NCBI GenBank assembly: GCA_958295665.1
Contig: OY282560.1
Coordinates: forward strand, 268,747,315-268,811,314
Length of the DNA: 64,000 nt
Direction of reading: 5' to 3'
DNA from: Tipula vernalis
Taxonomy: Eukaryota; Arthropoda; Insecta; Diptera; Tipulidae
The notes under the pieces were generated by a model. That model saw only the letters and a list, made by a program, of their open reading frames with translations, ran no database searches and was not told the DNA's origin. The translations under genes were made by a program, and so were the position numbers. Of this stretch, positions 58,980 to 64,000 are shown piece after piece; the first letter of the stretch is position 1, and each line of letters opens with the position of its first letter.

Positions 58980-61400
58980 GAAATGAAAAGGTAATTTTTA
59001 ATCCCAACTTTTTTGTATATTTTATCAGTTTTACCGGTATTCGAACGGTAAACTAGGTTTTGAAGGAAATTTACCTTATTACTGGTAATAGGAATCCATG
59101 GTAAATATTCAATCTCTTGTTTGGTCTGTTAATTAAAAACCAATCAATACGATTACTACGCCTGTCATCTCTTTTGTGTCAAGCTCAGACTACAGACAAA
59201 GTTAGATTACTGTATCAGCATAGCTGAAAGAATAGCAAATGAATAACACATAGTCTCATTTACTAATATTGGAAGATTGGAACCTTATCTGATTTAAGTG
59301 TGTATTTAACATTTTACTCTTTAGGTAACCTCAAGAAATACATAATTAATCGATCTGTCTATCTTTAATGGCTGACTTGTATATATCACTCTTTATTGCT
59401 GAGTAACCATGACAAATGTTGACGTTTGCATTTTATGTGTTTCTATACTACAAAATACATTATTTATTATTAAATTGATAAAAGCGTCATATTTTAATAA
59501 GATTTATATTTATACTTAGAAACTAAACCAGTCGATTAAAAAATAATTTGTCTAAAGTCTAACGTTATGACTACTAACTAACTTTATGGTTTTATTAATG
59601 TTAATCGCGCAAAGTACAAACAAAAAATAAATTCATTGTTCCAAAAAAAAAAAAAAAAATAAACTTTATATCGTTAATTATTTACTTGACACAAAATTTA
59701 ATACACTATAATACATAATGTAAACAACAAGATTAAAAAAGTTAAATTAAAATATTGATACGAAAAAACACAAAAAAAAAAATTAAATTAAACTAAATTT
59801 TCGTAATCATTCCGTTGAATTTATTTATTTAAACAAATTTATTAAAATATCAAAAAAAAAGTTTTTGTGCTAATTTTTTTTTTTTTGGACTTAAATCAAT
59901 CAAAATAAAACAAAAATATTCGACATTCATATATCTATATGTACACACAGATTAAGTTACATATTAAATTTTCAATTGAATTTAAATTAAAAATAAATTT
60001 TACAAATTTCGAGTACACAAAAAAAAAACAACAAAAAAAATTAAAATTTATTGTTTGTGTTTTTGCGACGACGTCAATAAATTACAAAAGCAATAAAAAA
60101 AACGTCTATCTATCAATTTATTATTATTCTATTCGGTTTTTTGTTTGCTAATGTTTATTATTTATTCTATGATTATTCAATCAATTCTAATTTAAAGTAA
60201 TTTCATTTTATTTTTATTTATATAATAAAAAAAAAAAATCGAATATTATATTTACTCGTACGTACAGCGATATTTATCTATTGGTCGATTTGAATGGGAA
60301 ACATAAAATATGTACAAAAAACTAACGAAAACGAATACAAAATTTTAGAAATGAATTTTTAGAATATTAATTAGAAATTCAATAGTTTCGATTCGTAAAA
60401 ATTTATTTAATCGACAACAAAAACAAAACAAAACTTTTAAATTTACATGTCAATTAATTGAATTTTGGTTAATGAATAATAAAATAATGAAAAGTCTTGT
60501 CTATTTTCAGCTGGCAATCTAATTGTCGCCATCATGTCACATTGTACGACTATTTTTTACATACGTACAATATTTTATTTACAAGTATATACGTCTATGC
60601 GATCAAATGAATGACCTTCTGAATACAACTGTACATACAAACCAAAATGTATTTATTATGCTCGTTTTATGGGGTGGTTGATATATTTAGTGGGGTCAAT
60701 TGCCTACTAAATGACACAATACCAAGCTCAATAGTATGGCTATTTGTACGCTCTTTGTGATACTTATTTTAATTGTGTAATGCTAAATAAATTTAGCACA
60801 AAGTTCAATTAAATTATATTCTTTGTATGAAGGAGATTTAAATAAAATTTATACGTACATACATATATACAAATATTTGGTTTATTGGTTTGATTTTGAA
60901 AGTTTGCTGTCAGATTGTTTCAATATATCGCAATGATATCTTTCTGATCTTAAGAAATTATTTTTCGCCAAATCCTAGAAATATAAAATCCATAATTTTA
61001 GTGTTACCCTTGAAGCTAAGGGGCTTCTTCTCAGAATATTTGTACATTTTGGTGACTTTAACGTCGAACTGCATTTAATATATACATATACATATGTGCG
61101 AATTTGCGAAGAACGGAGGCGCCAAGCGGATAAATACGAAGCAATATTTTAAAATAAACTAAAAGCCGTTTTTCGCCAATCAATTTTTTTCTGATATTTA
61201 GGATGCTGCTCGATCTAAGAAATAATTTTCACGCGATCTCCACAATTCCCGAAATAACGATTAATTAAATAAACCATTTGTTTTGAGCTAAAATTTCACA
61301 TTTTCATTTTACACAGTGGTGTTGTTTTAATAGTTCACGGCAAATAAACTAACCGGATTATTCCTTTTACAGAACAGAGCGCTCCTTCCCGAAGTAGCTG
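58980..61400. other. A/T-rich non-coding DNA
   Basis: No coding frame. Poly-A/T runs at 59640-60240 resemble the UTR-like DNA at 2.9-6.2 kb, so this may be untranslated or intronic DNA of a host gene. A small hairpin TTTACCG...CGGTAAA is at about 59032-59054. An acceptor-like CTATTTTCAG occurs at 60501-60510. The 5' end of the gypsy element may extend into the left part. Confidence 0.4.
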
Positions 61401-61469
61401 GACACAAAATTTATTAAAATCACTGTAGAATAAAATATGAGGGCACGCTTAAAGAAGGAAACTAAGGGA

Positions 61470-61800
61470 AATAAATTTCCATCGGATCCTCTCAGTTCGA
61501 GGAGGAAGAAGAAACACCCATCTAACGATACCTCGCGGAACGGAATGCCTCCCGACCACCTCCGTCTGAGATGCGGCGTTTCACAGCTACGTTGAATCAC
61601 AAGATAACCGCGCTAGGTAGGTTACTATCACCGCGGCGGGTGTCGATCTATGCAAACGCGTGAACTTAAATAACGACATGGTAATAACATGGGAACCAAC
61701 TCAAATAGCGACATGGGAATACGAAACTCCCCCATCTATACTTAGAAGATTTAGTTGACCACCTCTCATGTTCTCCGCTCATGCCACCGTAATTAAAACG
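61470..61800. other. GC-rich island, possible LINE remnant
   Basis: GC content is clearly higher than around it (GCCTCCCGACCACCTCCG, CACCGCGGCGGGTGTCG). No ORF over 80 codons. The phrases AACGACATGGTAATAACATG and AGCGACATGGGAATACG look like a repeated motif. It may be the non-coding end of a retrotransposon; unproven. Confidence 0.35.
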
Positions 61801-62600
61801 TTTAATTCTATTTTAAACAATGTAACATGTTAATGTAAACTTTATTTAAATTAAGTAACAATTAGTGGTATCGATTAACATATAAAGGAAACATCAATAT
61901 GGTTGGAAATAAAACACAAAAATTGTTAATATGAATACTAATGGGACAACCCAATAAAAAAAATGTTCAGAAAAACTTACGGTTGGTTTCGGATCCTTCC
62001 AAAGTGTTTTGTCAAATCCCCTTTGGGGATTGTGTACTAATTTGTTGATTACCCTTACAATGCTGGATGAGGCTAAAGGAATTTACTTTGACAAGGGATT
62101 GGCCCTCAACCACAATAAATTTAAAGGTTTAGATATTAGGGAACCACCATACGCCCCATAGTAGGTTAACTTTGGATTGAAACCTTTCCTTGTTTTTTGT
62201 ATACAAGGTCTAATGGCCCCCGTTGGTGGATAACTAACTAGTAGTGAAGATCGCACATTTTGGTCATATTTATACGTATTTTTTTTTGTAACTAGCCGCA
62301 CTGTTTTTTTCCCACCACTACTTATTTTGGTATATAAGTTTCACTGCCACACTGATTTTCGTATTTCGTTTTTTCCAGCACAACTTATTTTGGTAAATCG
62401 GTTTTAGCCACATTGCTTCTTTCTTTTGCCAGAAAAAAAAAATATTTTGTTTTTTCCAAAAACTATTCGAGCCTTCCGCAACTAGATTTGCTATAAGCAT
62501 TCCCCGCCATAACTCGTTGGACGAGTGAACTTTTCCAACAAACAATAGGGTGCAATAAATAATACAAATAAAAATCCCATATATTTGATGTGCATTTATT
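61800..62600. other. Non-coding DNA, no feature seen
   Basis: A/T-rich with no coding frame or recognised element. Confidence 0.3.
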
Positions 62601-62601
62601 G

Positions 62602-62690
62602 AAACTCATACATAAAAGTCAACGTCTGTCTGTTTGTATATCATAAACAGCTCATATATAAAGGTCAACGTCTGTCTGTTTGTATGTGAT
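62602..62690. repeat. 46-bp tandem duplication
   Basis: Two copies of an A(A/G)GTCAACGTCTGTCTGTTT-containing unit. The following text (CGAAACCGATCTTGATGAAA) is of a kind seen in dispersed insect repeats; I cannot name the family. Confidence 0.7.
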
Positions 62691-63599
62691 AATCGTAAAA
62701 ACTACGAAACCGATCTTGATGAAACTTTCACCATTGGATAGGGTTTCGACTCCCGAAAGTTTTGAGCTAGATTTGGTTTATTTTCTAAAAAAAAACGTAA
62801 CTTTTTTTCTTTGTATCGTTTTTATATTTTTGAGGTGCACGAATAGCTGAAGGCTTATACGAACTTGTCTGTCATGGAAAATCATTATATTTTAAAAACT
62901 GTGTGGCATTCAATATTCTTGTTAAAGGATAAGGATTTCGATCTTTGAAGAGAAGGGTCGCACTCCTTTTTCCGGTGCGGTTAAAAAAATTCATAATTTT
63001 GCGCTTCGGCGTTCATTTTAGGTAAATAACTTGGTGATGTCTTAATCGATACGGACATTTCAGGTGTCAATCAATTGAGCACGATGATGCCGATTAATGC
63101 GAAAACCACCAATATGGAGAAAGATAACTTACAGATTTGGCGATAATTTGTGAACTTTTGAAATTGCTTTTGAAAAGAAAAATTAGAAAGGAGCACATCA
63201 AGAGGAAGGGAGTCCAAGCCGAATGGAACAAGTCTAATGCCGCAGCTGTAGAGTACAAAATATTGCAGAAGGAGGGGGGGACGGCAAAAGGGTTGCGGTT
63301 GTAGTATATTTCAAAATTTGTCATGTTTATGACTTCAGTCAGAGAATGCGAAAGGGGAAGCAACCTTTAAAAAAAGGGAATAGGATATTTAGCAGCCATT
63401 TTATGTGAACAACTCCATGAGACACCAACCATGACGATGACGTCGGACAAATAAACACAAAAACAAGTGATCCAAGGTGAGGAGAACCAACAAATTCAAA
63501 AAACAAAAGCGAAGATTTCTGAAATTTTCATATGTTATTAATGCAAAAGTGGAGATAAGCAGATCAATATAATAGATGTTCCAAGACGAATAAACCAAG

Positions 63600-63970
63600 C
63601 TTAATATTAACGCATGGCCTACCTCTAACAAGAGGAACAAGATGAGAAAATCTGCATATGTAATAAAATTACCTACATTAAATTATACCCTCTAAGTCGA
63701 GTTAAAATGAATCAAACAATTGGGCTACCTCTAATATGGGAAACACGATGAGAAGAACTGACTACGTAATACAACTACATATAATCGAATTTTTTCCCTG
63801 TCTCCTCTCTCAGAAATTATGACGATAAAGAGAGAGAGAGAGTGCCAGAGGACTGCGGATATTTAACTTTATTTCAAAATTCTCGAGAACGTTTGAAGAT
63901 GAGTCAAACACACATGAGCTTTCGAATTGAATTTTCTCCCTATCCCATCTCTCTGAAATTATGAGGTATT
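63600..63970. repeat. Short degenerate direct repeats
   Basis: CTACCTCTAA...GATGAGAA recurs 105 bp apart (63619, 63724). CCCT(G/A)TC(T/C)C...AAATTATGA recurs 144 bp apart. A (GA)n run lies at 63826-63840. No coding frame. Confidence 0.55.
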
Positions 63971-64000
63971 TGTAGCTTTTTGCGACTTTTATCTCGTCAA

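Noticed and set aside
59939..60151. 70-codon plus frame near 60 kb
   Set aside because: Lys/Ile/Asn low-complexity sequence in A/T-rich DNA.
61367..61600. 77-codon minus frame in the GC island
   Set aside because: No domain and no codon signal beyond local GC content.

Overview
The window looks like euchromatic DNA of an insect, most probably a fly (Diptera). It is very A+T-rich. One long CAG/CAA-repeat (poly-glutamine) gene with long A/T-rich untranslated regions sits at the left. Introns are short (76 bp in one transposase). The rest is a dense, nested mixture of copia, CsRn1-type gypsy, jockey-like LINE, mariner/Tc1, hAT, pogo-like and other DNA-transposon sequences typical of dipteran genomes. 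No rRNA, tRNA, CRISPR or bacterial-type operon is visible. The species cannot be fixed from the sequence.

Host part (1-7.35 kb): a plus-strand protein of 493 residues (1413-2894) with poly-Q tracts and two non-repetitive blocks that look conserved, followed by about 3.4 kb of A/T-rich downstream sequence. A candidate first exon of another plus-strand gene ends in ATG|GTAAGT at about 6.36 kb. If that is a real start, the following transposon-rich DNA may be its first intron or intergenic DNA; I see no downstream coding exon.

Transposon part (7.35-59 kb), left to right: a copia-like LTR element with 174-bp LTRs, a 5-bp target duplication and a tRNA-iMet-type primer site (7356-11608, minus); a hAT element with an 8-bp duplication and a GC-rich minisatellite inside its transposase (12441-16347, minus); a Tc1 element (16430-19749, minus) carrying a LINE insertion with a 14-bp duplication and a TTAA-flanked foldback MITE; a decayed pogo/Tigger-like element (about 20.2-31.1 kb, minus) split by about 8 kb that holds an apparently intact two-gene transposon-like unit (22428-27047, minus); a Tc1 fragment; a decayed gene of a widespread arthropod transposon-associated family split by a hAT-like element (31.9-37.1 kb); a jockey-like LINE (37.4-40.9 kb, minus); a nearly intact mariner (43620-44945); a decayed Tc1 (44975-46558); two tandem-repeat fields (46.6-49.2 kb); LINE fragments (51.2-52.2 kb); and a CsRn1-like gypsy element (52.2-59 kb, minus) whose gag is interrupted by a 1.86-kb element with unusually long inverted repeats (56553-58408).

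From 59 to 64 kb I find only A/T-rich non-coding DNA, one GC-rich island and short duplicated repeats. Most elements are broken by stops and frameshifts, so little here is likely to encode active protein. The exceptions are the poly-Q gene, the two-gene unit at 22.4-27.05 kb (one 816-residue ORF plus a five-exon gene that splices in frame to 428 residues), and perhaps the mariner, which has one visible frameshift. The two-gene unit is the best candidate for something poorly described.
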